Under the pieces are notes generated by a model, which did not search any database, had not been told where the DNA came from, and worked only from the letters and a program-made list of their open reading frames with translations. The position numbers and the translations under genes were made by a program. Shown one piece after another: positions 36,149-44,505 of a DNA stretch of 64,000 nucleotides. The stretch comes from Geomonas agri (GTDB taxonomy: Bacteria; Desulfobacterota; Desulfuromonadia; Geobacterales; Geobacteraceae): assembly GCF_020179605.1 (NCBI RefSeq), contig NZ_JAINZO010000001.1:2268799-2332798 (forward strand). Reading direction: 5' to 3'. Every line of letters starts with the position of its first letter. Position 1 is the stretch's first letter.

Positions 36149-37828
36149 CTACAGTACCTTGACCTTGGTGATCTCCGCCCCTTCCGGATCCACGGTGTGG
36201 ACGGCGCAGGCGATGCACGGGTCGAAGGAGTGGATGGTACGCAGCACCTCGAGCGGCTTGCTGGCGTCGGCGATGGGGTTGCCCATCAGCGATGCTTCGT
36301 ACGGACCCATCTCGCCCTTGTCGTTTCTCGGTGCCGCGTTCCAGGTGGAAGGAACGACGGCCTGGTAGTTCTCGATCTTCTTGTTCTTGATCACGATCCA
36401 GTGGGACAGGGTGCCGCGCGGAGCCTCGTGGAAGCCGACGCCGCGGTACTCGCCTTTCGGGATCACGGTGTGGTTAGCATAGGTCTGGTCGCCGGAAGCG
36501 ATGTTGGCGATCAGCTTGTCCAGGTTCTCCAGCGACAGGTCGGCCATGACGTGGGCGCGAGCACCGCGGCAGAAGAGACGGCCCATGGTGGAGTGGATGT
36601 CCTTCATGGAGATGCCCAGGGTGGAAACGGCGCCGTCGACGAGTTTCTTGACCTTCGGGTTGCCCGCAGCGTAAGCGGCCATGATCTGAGCCGGCGGACC
36701 GACCTGGACCGGCTTGCCATCGAGGGTCGGAGCCTTGCACCAGGAGTACTTGCCGTTTTCTTTGAAGTCGGTGTAGTCCGGCTTGGTCTCGCCGTCCCAC
36801 GGATGCAGGGTGCCGTTACCCTCGTACCAGGCGTGGGTGACGTTCTCCTTGATGTTCTTGATCAGGTAGTCGTCGCGGTGATCCTTGACCATCCTGATGC
36901 CGCCGATGTTGCCACCCATGACCACGCCGCCCGGGAGCTGGAACTTGGTGTTCTTGGTGTCTTCCGGGAACTCCGGCACCGCCATGTAGTTGGTGACGCC
37001 AGCGCCGTACTTGAACCAGTCCTTGTAGGCACCGGCTATGGCGAGGAGGTCCGGGTAGTAGACCTTCTGGACGAAGTCGCGGGTCTCTTCCATGAGGGTC
37101 CGCAGGTAGATCAGGCGCTCCATGTTAAGGGTCGCGATGTTCTCGGTGTTGATCGCGGTGGCGACGCCGCCAACCACGAGGTTCTGGATGTGCGGGTTCT
37201 TGCCGCCGAGGATCGCGGTGGCCTGGGAAGCCTTCCTCTGGTAGTCGAGGGCCTTCAGGTAGTGGGCGACCGCCATCAGGTTCACTTCCGGGGAAAGTTT
37301 CATCGCCGGGTGGCCCCAGTAGCCGGTAGCGAAGATGCCGAGCTTGCCGCCGGCCACGAAGGCCTTCAGCTTGTCCTGCACTGCCTTGAACTCCTTCTCG
37401 GAGTTGCCCGGCCAGTCGGAGATGCTCTGCGCGATCTGCGCGGTCTTCTTGGGATCGGCCTTCAGCGCGGAGACGATGTCAACCCAGTCCAGCGCGGAGA
37501 GGTGGTAGAAGTGGACAATGTGGTCCTGCACCGAGTGCTGGGCGATCATGATGTTACGGATGTACTGCGCGTTCAGCGGCACTTCCACATCAAGGGCGTG
37601 CTCAACGGCACGGATGGACGAGATGGCGTGTACGGTGGTGCAGACGCCGCAGAAACGCTGTACGAAGCTCCAGGCGTCCTCGGGGGCGCGCCCCTTGAGG
37701 ATGACCTCGATGCCGCGCCACATCTGGGCGGAGGACCAGGCGTTGGTGACCTTGCCGCCGTTTGCTTCGACATCGATCCTCAGATGTCCTTCGATTCGGG
37801 TGATGGGATCAAGCGTGATTCTAGACAT
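36149..37828 (-). CDS. hybL: NiFe hydrogenase large subunit (group 1 uptake, Hyb type)
   Basis: The 559-residue subunit holds the NiFe site: the N-terminal cysteine pair is in RFCGVCTTVH and the C-terminal pair in DPCIACAVH. The predicted HybP cleavage after that His removes the last 15 residues (TVDPEGAEITKVKVL). It starts MSRITLDPITRIEGH. It oxidises hydrogen in the periplasm, carried across with the Tat signal of HybS. GGAGG precedes the ATG. Confidence 0.97.
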   Translation of the reverse strand: MSRITLDPITRIEGHLRIDVEANGGKVTNAWSSAQMWRGIEVILKGRAPEDAWSFVQRFCGVCTTVHAISSIRAVEHALDVEVPLNAQYIRNIMIAQHSVQDHIVHFYHLSALDWVDIVSALKADPKKTAQIAQSISDWPGNSEKEFKAVQDKLKAFVAGGKLGIFATGYWGHPAMKLSPEVNLMAVAHYLKALDYQRKASQATAILGGKNPHIQNLVVGGVATAINTENIATLNMERLIYLRTLMEETRDFVQKVYYPDLLAIAGAYKDWFKYGAGVTNYMAVPEFPEDTKNTKFQLPGGVVMGGNIGGIRMVKDHRDDYLIKNIKENVTHAWYEGNGTLHPWDGETKPDYTDFKENGKYSWCKAPTLDGKPVQVGPPAQIMAAYAAGNPKVKKLVDGAVSTLGISMKDIHSTMGRLFCRGARAHVMADLSLENLDKLIANIASGDQTYANHTVIPKGEYRGVGFHEAPRGTLSHWIVIKNKKIENYQAVVPSTWNAAPRNDKGEMGPYEASLMGNPIADASKPLEVLRTIHSFDPCIACAVHTVDPEGAEITKVKVL

Positions 37829-37862
37829 TTATTCCTCCAAAAGGCTAATTGCTTAATTAATG

Positions 37863-39197
37863 TTAGTGCGCGTGCGCCTCGGTCTGCGGCAGCTTCTCGG
37901 CTGCGCCCCCTTTGTGCTTCTTCGCGTGTCCCTTCTTCTTGTGGGCGCCGTGCAGGTCCATGTTGGGCAGAACCGGGAACAGGGCCACGAAGACCTTGTA
38001 GCCCAGGATCTCAAGGGCCACGATGCCGACCGTGATCATCACCTCGGCGAAGGAGGGGAAGTACTTCCACCCCTGGCCCGGGTTGAAACCGATCAGGTAC
38101 ACGTTGAAGCGGTACAGGGCGCCGCCTAGGACGATCATGGAGGCCGAGATGAAGAGCCAGCGTGCCGACCTTCTGCACTTCTTGACGAAGAGGATCAGCG
38201 AGCCGCAGGCGACCAGCAGGAACTCAGTCATGAACCAACCGGAGTAGAAGTCACCCTTGAGCGCCGCGTGGATCTGGCCGCGGTAGGAAAGATCGCCGAT
38301 GACGACGGTCAGCCAGATCACGGTCACGAACGGGATCAGCCCGGCCAAGCCGGAGAGTTCCTCGATCTCATAGGGACGCTTGAAGGAGTAGCTCGAGATG
38401 ATCGACTCCAGGATGGCGATGGAGTAGCCGATGAAGACGCAGTTCAAGAGGAACAGCAGCGGCAGGAAGCCGGTGTGCCAGAGCGGATGCAGTTTGGTCG
38501 AGGCGATGAGGAGCAGGCTCCCCAGCGAAGACTGGTGCATGGTCGGCAGCGTGATGCCCAGGACGATGAAGAAGATGAGGACCTTGTTCAGACGCGGGTT
38601 GAGCCAGGCAGCGCCCAGACGCACCATCTCCAGCTTGTCCTCCATGGTCTTCTTGTCCGGCGCGATCTTCGGGTGCAGCCAGTTGCGGATCGCGTTCATG
38701 CGGTCCCACTTGCTCTTCTCGATCGAGGTCAGGATCGCCGGGAGGAACTCGAGGATGAGGACCGTGGAGTAGGCCATGACGCAGAGCGCGACCTCGAACA
38801 TGGCGGAGTTCGCCTGCCACTTGCTCGGGATGAAGAAATTGTAGGCGTTCCACGGACGGCCCAGGTCGACCATGACCGAGAAGCCGGCCAGGCCGTAGCC
38901 GAACATGGAGGTGAGGATCGCCGAGCGGATCATCGGGTGGTACTGCATCCTGTTCCTGATGTAGACCAGGATGGCGACCGCGTAGCCGCCGCAGGCGATG
39001 GCCGTGCCGGTAGCGACGTCGTAGGTGATCCAGATGCCCCAGGGGTAGCCGTCGCTCATGTTGGAGACGGCGCCGATGCCTTTCACGTAGCGCACGCCCA
39101 CGAAGTAGAAGCCGAGCAGCACGATGGAGAGGAGGATGAAGAAGGATTTGGTAAAGATCTTACCTTCCAGCTTTTGGTATTCTTCACTGTGTCCCAT
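37863..39197 (-). CDS. hybB: NrfD/HybB-type integral membrane subunit
   Basis: The 444-residue protein has about ten membrane spans and resembles HybB of E. coli hydrogenase 2. It should pass electrons from HybA to menaquinone. The C-terminal tail is His/Lys-rich (KKKGHAKKHKGGAAEK). Its ATG overlaps the hybA stop as TAATG. Confidence 0.92.
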   Translation of the reverse strand: MGHSEEYQKLEGKIFTKSFFILLSIVLLGFYFVGVRYVKGIGAVSNMSDGYPWGIWITYDVATGTAIACGGYAVAILVYIRNRMQYHPMIRSAILTSMFGYGLAGFSVMVDLGRPWNAYNFFIPSKWQANSAMFEVALCVMAYSTVLILEFLPAILTSIEKSKWDRMNAIRNWLHPKIAPDKKTMEDKLEMVRLGAAWLNPRLNKVLIFFIVLGITLPTMHQSSLGSLLLIASTKLHPLWHTGFLPLLFLLNCVFIGYSIAILESIISSYSFKRPYEIEELSGLAGLIPFVTVIWLTVVIGDLSYRGQIHAALKGDFYSGWFMTEFLLVACGSLILFVKKCRRSARWLFISASMIVLGGALYRFNVYLIGFNPGQGWKYFPSFAEVMITVGIVALEILGYKVFVALFPVLPNMDLHGAHKKKGHAKKHKGGAAEKLPQTEAHAH

Positions 39198-40123
39198 TAC
39201 TTACCCCCCTTCTTGTGATCGTCGTCGTGCCCCTGGTGTTTCTTCATGTTCTTCACCGCGATGAAGCAGAGGGTGCTGTACAGGGCCACTGGGGCGATGA
39301 AACCCTTGTAGATGGTGTGCTGGATCTTCTCGGAGAACTCGGCCGGGGCTTCCGGCTTGATCTCGGGGAGACCGAGCTTGTTGAACGGCATGGAGGCCAG
39401 GTAGAGGTGGTTGGTGCCCCCCCCTTCGTGCTCGCCGTAGACGTGGGCGACGTACTTGTCGGGCGCGTCCTTGAGCCTCTGATGCGCTTCCTCCAGCAGG
39501 TCCTTCCTCTTGCCGAACTTGATGGCGCCCGCCGGGCAAGTCTCGGCGCAGGCCGTGATCCCCTTCTCGCGCAGGTTGGTCGCCTTGCACAGGTCGCACT
39601 TGACGATCTGCGGCACCGCCTTCTCCCACTGGAATTTCGGAATGTTGTACGGGCAGGCGATCTGGCAGTAGCGGCAGCCGATGCAGGTGTTCTTGTTGTA
39701 GTCGACGATGCCGGAGACCTTCTCCTTGGTCATGGCCGAAACCGGGCAGACCGAAACGCAGGAGGGTTTTTGGCAGTGCATGCAGGAGTACTTCACGTAG
39801 CTCCAGCGCTTCTCGCTCTCCTTGAAGAGCTTGATAAGGGTACGGGTCGAGCCGGAGAGGTCGCTCGGGGCATCCCACAGGCCGTCCTCGTCGAACTTCG
39901 CCTTTTCGTAGGAGAGTGAGCCGTAGTCGGAATTGACCCTCTTGCAGGCCGACATGCACGCCTTGCAGCCGACGCACTTGGTGGCGTCGTAGAGCATGCC
40001 GAGTTCGTCGTTGTTGACCTGGAGTCCCTCGTTGGCCAGAGCGTTACCCGTGCCGCAGGCCAGAAGGCCCGCGCCGGTTGCGCCGGCCAGCTTCAGGAAA
40101 TCGCGTCTACTTGTCTTTTTCAT
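39197..40123 (-). CDS. hybA: HybA-type four-cluster ferredoxin subunit
   Basis: The 308-residue protein has a Tat signal (SRRDFLKLAG), four cysteine-rich [4Fe-4S] blocks (CVGCKACMSACKRVN, CMHCQKPSCVSVCP, CIGCRYCQIACPYN, CDLCKATNLREKGITACAETCP) and a C-terminal membrane helix (PVALYSTLCFIAV). It links HybS to HybB. The ATG at 40123 has AGGAGG six bases upstream; the frame to 40192 is an extension into hybS. It overlaps hybS by 17 bases. Confidence 0.94.
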   Translation of the reverse strand: MKKTSRRDFLKLAGATGAGLLACGTGNALANEGLQVNNDELGMLYDATKCVGCKACMSACKRVNSDYGSLSYEKAKFDEDGLWDAPSDLSGSTRTLIKLFKESEKRWSYVKYSCMHCQKPSCVSVCPVSAMTKEKVSGIVDYNKNTCIGCRYCQIACPYNIPKFQWEKAVPQIVKCDLCKATNLREKGITACAETCPAGAIKFGKRKDLLEEAHQRLKDAPDKYVAHVYGEHEGGGTNHLYLASMPFNKLGLPEIKPEAPAEFSEKIQHTIYKGFIAPVALYSTLCFIAVKNMKKHQGHDDDHKKGGK

Positions 40124-41216
40124 GGGCATCCTCCTGCGCCTCACCGCCCGGAAGCTTCTTGGCGAGCATCGCGCCGGCGCCAAGTGCCGCACCTGCCGCG
40201 AGACCGACGAAGCCGGTGGTCAGCGGGTCCGGACCCTTTCCTTTTTCCTTCAGGTCCACCGGGGCGTAGCTGTCGAACGGCGTCGGCTCGTGGATCTGCA
40301 CCTTCTCGGCGATAGCGGTCTTGAAAAGGATGTCCGGCTCGGTGCAGCCGATGCAGGGGTGACCGATGGACACCGGCCAGGCGCCCACGTCGTTGAAGCG
40401 CTGTACGGAGCAGTTGGCGTAGGTGGCGGGACCTTTGCAGCCCAGCTTGTAGAGGCAGTAGCCCTGGGCGTGGGTCGGGTCGCCGTACGCCTTGGCGAAG
40501 CGGCCGGCGTCGAAGTGCGGGCGACGCTCGCAGTGCTCGTGAATCCTCCTGCCGTAGGCGAACTTCGGGCGGCCCAGCTGATCGAGCTCGGGCAGCTTCT
40601 TGAAGGTCAGGTAGTACAGCACGGTGGACAGGAAGTTGTAGGGGTTGGGGGGGCAGCCGGGGATGTTGATGATCGGCTTGTCCTTGATGATGTCCTTCAC
40701 GCCGACCGCGCCGGTCGGGTTCGGGGAAACGGACTGGATGCCGCCGTAGGAAGCGCAGGTGCCGATGGCGATGATGGCCGCGGCCCCTTCGGCCGCATGC
40801 TGCAGCGATTCGAGGGCGGTCTTGCCGGAGACCTTGCAGAAGATGCCGTTCTGCTTGGTCGGGATGGCGCCTTCCACGACCAGGATGTACTTGCCGTGGT
40901 TGGCCTTCATGGAGTCATGGAGCGCCTGCTCGGCCTGGTGACCGGCGCCAACCATGAGCGTCTCGTGGTAGTCCAGCGAGATCATGTCCAGGATCAACGT
41001 GGAGATGGTCGGGTGGGACGAACGCAGCAGCGACTCCGAGCAGCCGGTGCACTCCTGGAAATGGAGCCAGATCACCGCAGGGTTACCGTTTTTCTCAACG
41101 GCCTCGGCCACCTGCGTATGCATGGCGAAGGGAAGCCCCATCATCGCGGTGGCGGTGACACAGGCCTTCATGAAACTCCTGCGGGTGACCCCTTCGCAAA
41201 ACATCTCTTCTTTCAT
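40107..41216 (-). CDS. hybS: NiFe hydrogenase small subunit
   Basis: The 369-residue subunit has a Tat signal (TRRSFMKACVTATAMMG) and the iron-sulfur ligands for three clusters: ECTGCSES, GTCASYGG, INIPGCPPNP, HEHCERRPH, GYCLYKLGCKGP, TYANCSVQRF and GHPCIGCTEP. A C-terminal hydrophobic helix (GFVGLAAGAALGAGAML) anchors it to the periplasmic face. It is the first gene of the hyb operon, downstream of a sigma-54 promoter, with GAGGAGG before the ATG. Confidence 0.97.
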   Translation of the reverse strand: MKEEMFCEGVTRRSFMKACVTATAMMGLPFAMHTQVAEAVEKNGNPAVIWLHFQECTGCSESLLRSSHPTISTLILDMISLDYHETLMVGAGHQAEQALHDSMKANHGKYILVVEGAIPTKQNGIFCKVSGKTALESLQHAAEGAAAIIAIGTCASYGGIQSVSPNPTGAVGVKDIIKDKPIINIPGCPPNPYNFLSTVLYYLTFKKLPELDQLGRPKFAYGRRIHEHCERRPHFDAGRFAKAYGDPTHAQGYCLYKLGCKGPATYANCSVQRFNDVGAWPVSIGHPCIGCTEPDILFKTAIAEKVQIHEPTPFDSYAPVDLKEKGKGPDPLTTGFVGLAAGAALGAGAMLAKKLPGGEAQEDAHEKDK

Positions 41217-41254
41217 AACAAGCCTCCTCGAGATAAATCAAACCGCCCGTATAC

Positions 41255-41270
41255 GGCAACACCCGTGCCA
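41255..41270 (-). promoter_or_regulatory. Sigma-54 promoter of the hyb operon
   Basis: On the minus strand the sequence reads TGGCACGGGTGTTGCC, an exact match to TGGCACGN4TTGC with the right spacing. The -24 GG is at 41269-41268 and the -12 GC at 41257-41256. It lies 39 bases upstream of the hybS ATG. Confidence 0.85.
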
Positions 41271-41317
41271 ACCCGGTAAACAAAATTTGAAATTGTAATA
41301 CATTGTAATCATTGGAC

Positions 41318-41356
41318 AAAAAAAATGGCGCCTGCGGAAGCTCTCCGCACGGCGCC
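41318..41356 (-). terminator. Rho-independent terminator downstream of hypA
   Basis: The stem GGCGCC plus TGCGGA pairs with TCCGCA plus GGCGCC around an AGCTC loop, with one bulged base. On the minus strand it is followed by ATTTTTTTT. It isolates hypA transcription from the hyb promoter. Confidence 0.85.
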
Positions 41357-41403
41357 TTTGGTTGCTTCATTTTGTTGGGTACTTCTGTCCCGGTTTTGTA
41401 TCA

Positions 41404-41427
41404 TTTTGTCCCAAGGGCGGGACAAAA
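41404..41427. promoter_or_regulatory. Palindromic enhancer-like site upstream of the hyb promoter
   Basis: TTTTGTCCC-N6-GGGACAAAA is a perfect 9+9 inverted repeat centred about 147 bases upstream of the -24 element, the normal distance for a sigma-54 enhancer. A related half-site TTCTGTCCC lies at 41383-41391 and GGACAAAA at 41314-41321. The proposed binder is the NtrC-family protein coded nearby (inference). Confidence 0.6.
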
Positions 41428-41465
41428 GGAGAAAAGGGTACGGGCACCTGAGGAGCCAGTCCCCG

Positions 41466-41798
41466 TCAGGCCAGCTCCAGTTCCTTCACCCTCAACTCCT
41501 CACCCGATACGATGGCGAGGCCGAAGGCGCCGCACCCGGGACAGGGGGAGAAGAGGCTTTGCAGGGGAAATTCGCCGTGGCAGGCGGGACAGGTCCCCCG
41601 GCCCGGCACCTCCTCGATGGTGAGCTTGGCTCCCTCCAGCAGGGTGCCCTTGGTGCAGGCCTCGAAGCAGAATTCCACGCTCTCGGGCACCACCCCGGAC
41701 AGCTCCCCTATCTCGAGAACCACCTCTATAACTTTGCGCCCTGCGGCGTGTCCCTCGCATATCTCCACCACGCTCTGGGTTATGCTCATCTCGTGCAT
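41466..41798 (-). CDS. hypA: Hydrogenase nickel incorporation protein HypA
   Basis: The 110-residue protein begins MHEMSITQSVVE, with the nickel-binding His2, and has the zinc site CPAC and CPGC. It delivers nickel with HypB. GGAGG precedes the ATG at 41798; the frame to 41852 is too long. It lies 64 bases after the histidine kinase gene and is followed by a terminator, so it is separate from the hyb/hyp unit. Confidence 0.95.
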   Translation of the reverse strand: MHEMSITQSVVEICEGHAAGRKVIEVVLEIGELSGVVPESVEFCFEACTKGTLLEGAKLTIEEVPGRGTCPACHGEFPLQSLFSPCPGCGAFGLAIVSGEELRVKELELA

Positions 41799-41862
41799 GC
41801 CCGCCTCCGATTTTAATGTGGAGGGATGATAGCAGATCGGACCGCGCAGCAAAAGGGGCTTT

Positions 41863-42783
41863 TCATGTGATGCACGACTGCAGCGTGAAGAAGAAGGTCG
41901 CCCCCCTGTCCACCTCCCCTTCGGCCCAGATGCGCCCGCCGTGGCGGTTTATAATACGCTGCACGGTGGTGAGGCCGATGCCGTTGCCGGGGAACTCGCT
42001 GGAGCTGTGCAGGCGCTGGAAGGCATGGAACATCCTTTCCGCGTTGGCCATGTCAAAGCCAATGCCGTTGTCCTTCACGAAACAGGTCTTGTCCGAGGCA
42101 CTCTCCTGGGCTCCGAACTCGATACGGGCTACATCGCGCATCTGAGTGAATTTCCAAGCGTTTCTCAGTAGGTTCTTCATGGCGATCTCGAGCAGGTTCT
42201 GGTCGCCGAAGGTGCGGATCCTGGGCTGGATCAGGAACTCCACCTTGCGCTCCGGGGTCCCCTGCGCCAGGTCGGCCGCGGTGTCGCTGACGATCTCGGA
42301 GAGATCGACCACCTCCCGTTTCAGACTCAGGTAGGAGAGCTGCGAAAGTTGCAGCAGCGCCTCGATCAGGTCGTTCATGTGCTGGCTCGACTTGAAGATG
42401 CGCTCCAGGTAGTCCATCCCCTCCAGGTCGAGCATGCCGGCGTACTGCTCCTGCAGGGCACGGGTGAAGCCGCAGATCCTCCTTAAGGGAGCACACAGGT
42501 CGTGGGCCACCGAGTAGTTGAAAGCCTCCAGATCCCGGTTGATCGATTCCAGCCGTTCGGTCTGCTCGGTGAGCAGGCGTTCCACCTGCTGGGTCAGCAG
42601 GCTGATCTCCTCATTGTTGGGCCGCTCCTGGAGCATGTTGCGTATCGTCTCCAGGGAGGTGTGGACTGCCGATTTGAGATCTACCGCGTAAGAGGCGTTC
42701 AGCATGCTGGACGCTATTTCCTTATCTATGGTCAAATACCGGCCCTCCCCGTTGTTTCTCTTTGCCTTGTACGCATCGGTCAT
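41863..42783 (-). CDS. Sensor histidine kinase (soluble)
   Basis: The 306-residue kinase has an N-terminal coiled-coil region, a dimerisation/H-box FNYSVAHDLCAPLRRI with the phosphorylated His near residue 94, and an HATPase domain with N-box LLRNAWKFT, G1 VKDNGIGFD and G2 GNGIGLTTVQRI. There is no transmembrane segment, PAS or receiver. It starts MTDAYKAKR at 42783 with AGGGGG. It lies between hypA and the NtrC-type regulator and could phosphorylate the latter. Confidence 0.85.
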   Translation of the reverse strand: MTDAYKAKRNNGEGRYLTIDKEIASSMLNASYAVDLKSAVHTSLETIRNMLQERPNNEEISLLTQQVERLLTEQTERLESINRDLEAFNYSVAHDLCAPLRRICGFTRALQEQYAGMLDLEGMDYLERIFKSSQHMNDLIEALLQLSQLSYLSLKREVVDLSEIVSDTAADLAQGTPERKVEFLIQPRIRTFGDQNLLEIAMKNLLRNAWKFTQMRDVARIEFGAQESASDKTCFVKDNGIGFDMANAERMFHAFQRLHSSSEFPGNGIGLTTVQRIINRHGGRIWAEGEVDRGATFFFTLQSCIT

Positions 42784-43137
42784 GGGGCACCCCCTGTTGA
42801 CCTGCACCCCCCAAGGGGGCTCGCCCGGGGACGCCTGCCCGTGCACCTGGAACCGGCCGCTGCCGGTCTCCCGGGACGACGTCCCTACAAACTCAAAATC
42901 CCATTCCTCGCCACTGCCGCAGGCTCCCTCCTGTTACTTCAGCAGCAACCATGCCCACCTCCTCCGCCTGGCTACTCCCTGCTCTTTCAGCCACTTATTC
43001 GGATCAGCCTCGCAGCGGCACACCGGGGGCGGCAATAAAGGTTTACCTCTTTCATGGCGGATGGCGCCGGGGCCTTGCTGTGGGCGGGTGTCAGGCAGGC
43101 AACGTTTGTGGCAGGTGCAACGTTTGTTGCAGACGGG
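42784..43137. other. 354-base region between NtrC-type regulator and kinase genes
   Basis: No recognised gene is present. It includes two tandem palindromic motifs directly after the regulator stop, GC-rich hairpin-forming DNA near 42815-42880, and an open minus-strand frame (about 42945-43110) with a short C-terminal basic tail but no ATG or ribosome site. No sigma-54 promoter with right spacing was found. Confidence 0.5.
43099..43132. repeat. Tandem pair of 16-bp palindromic motifs
   Basis: GCAACGTTTGTGGCAG (43099-43114) and GCAACGTTTGTTGCAG (43117-43132) differ at one base and are spaced by an 18-base period. The second contains the inverted repeat TGCAAC-N4-GTTGCA. A tandem palindrome of this kind suits a dimeric regulator. 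Confidence 0.7.
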
Positions 43138-44505
43138 TCAGGCCGATTTCCTCCTGAGCCGGTTGTTGAGGGCTTGCCTGGAGATTCCTAGCAGACTCGC
43201 GGCCTCGCCCTGGTTACCGTTGGACATCCGCAGCGCCTCGCTGATCAGGTGCGATTGCGCTTCCTTTATGCTAGGAAAACCGTTGAAGATGACGGTGACG
43301 ACCTCGTGCCCCTCCACGGTGAGCCCTTTGCCGAAGGGGACGCTCATGTTGGAACGGAAAGCCGCCACGGTAAGCGGACCCTTCTCGTGCAGGGCGACCG
43401 CGTCATAGACCATGGCCTGCAGCTCGCGCACGTTGCCCGGGAAGTGGTATTGCTGCAACAACCGCGGCAGCTCCAAGGGGTACCAGGGGCGTTTTTTGCC
43501 CATTTGCCGGGAAGCCAGGGTCACGAAATGCTCCAACAGCAGGGGAATGTCCCCCGGCCTCTCCCTGAGCGGCGGGATGTGGAGCCGGTGGCAACTGAGC
43601 CGGTAATAGAGGTCTTCGCGCAACTTTCCCTGTTCCAGGAGCAGTTTCAGGTCCCGGTTGGTGGCCACCACGATACCGGCGTCCGTTTTCGCCGCCACAT
43701 CTGACCCCAGCGGCAGGTACTCGTGTTCCTGGATCAGCCGCAGCAGCTTCACCTGGGCCTCCTCGCGCAGGTCGCCGATCTCGTCCAGGAACAGGGTCCC
43801 CCCCGCGGCCTTCCTAATCAGCCCCTCGCGGTTTTCCTGCGCGCTGGTGAAGGCCCCCTTGCGGTGGCCGAAGAGGGTGTCGGAGAAGACGGCGTCGTCG
43901 AGTCCCGCCACGTTCACCGTCACTAGCTCTCCTTTCTTCCCCGAACAGCGGTGTACTGCCTCGGCGAACAGTTCTTTGCCGACGCCGGTCTCCCCGGTGA
44001 TCAGCACTGGCTGGCCGCTGTGGGAGACTGCCTGAGCCCTTTTCATGAGCCTCAGCATCTGCGGGTCCTCGGTGACGATGTCGGGGAACGGCATGCGCCG
44101 CCAGCGCAGCCGGTGCTCCTCCGCCGGGGGACCGAGGGCACGGTCAATTGCCGCGAGGAAGAGCGCGTTGTCGATCGGTTTCAAGAGGTAGTCGCAGGCA
44201 CCGGCGCGCATGCAGGATACCGCCTGCCCCACTTCCGCCATGCCGGTGATGATCAGTACCGGCAGGTGCGGGAACTCTTCCACCAGGCGCGGCAACAGGT
44301 CGCGGCCGGTCACGTTGGGCAGCGCCAGGTCCAGGACCACCAGGGCCGCTTCGTTGCGGCGCAGGTAGGGAAGCAGCCCATCGCCGTCATCGAAGGTCAG
44401 CACCGGCCCGACACCGTGTCCCTGCAAAAGTGCCCGGTAGATCTGCAGCATGTCCTGATCGTCGTCCACCACCACTACCGGCAGCGTCGCGTCCTTGCTT
44501 TTCAT
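43138..44505 (-). CDS. NtrC-family sigma-54-dependent response regulator
   Basis: The 455-residue protein has a receiver (Asp near 58 in VVLDLALPNVTGRD, Lys in YLLKPID), an AAA+ domain with Walker A GETGVGKE, Walker B GGTLFLDEIGD and arginine finger LREDLYYRL, and a Fis-type tail (EAASLLGISRQALNNRLRRK). The sigma-54 contact loop reads GAFTSA instead of GAFTGA. It activates sigma-54 promoters; the hyb promoter is a likely local target. Its ATG lies just inside the end of the frameshifted upstream kinase gene. Confidence 0.92.
   Translation of the reverse strand: MKSKDATLPVVVVDDDQDMLQIYRALLQGHGVGPVLTFDDGDGLLPYLRRNEAALVVLDLALPNVTGRDLLPRLVEEFPHLPVLIITGMAEVGQAVSCMRAGACDYLLKPIDNALFLAAIDRALGPPAEEHRLRWRRMPFPDIVTEDPQMLRLMKRAQAVSHSGQPVLITGETGVGKELFAEAVHRCSGKKGELVTVNVAGLDDAVFSDTLFGHRKGAFTSAQENREGLIRKAAGGTLFLDEIGDLREEAQVKLLRLIQEHEYLPLGSDVAAKTDAGIVVATNRDLKLLLEQGKLREDLYYRLSCHRLHIPPLRERPGDIPLLLEHFVTLASRQMGKKRPWYPLELPRLLQQYHFPGNVRELQAMVYDAVALHEKGPLTVAAFRSNMSVPFGKGLTVEGHEVVTVIFNGFPSIKEAQSHLISEALRMSNGNQGEAASLLGISRQALNNRLRRKSA

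Noticed and set aside
36020-38035. A 671-codon plus-strand frame opposite hybL
   Set aside because: It is antisense to the hydrogenase large-subunit gene, has no ribosome site and no recognisable domain.
42784-43137. Cyclic-di-GMP or other riboswitch
   Set aside because: No GEMM core (GGGACGCAAAGCC type), cobalamin or glycine riboswitch signature could be read on either strand.
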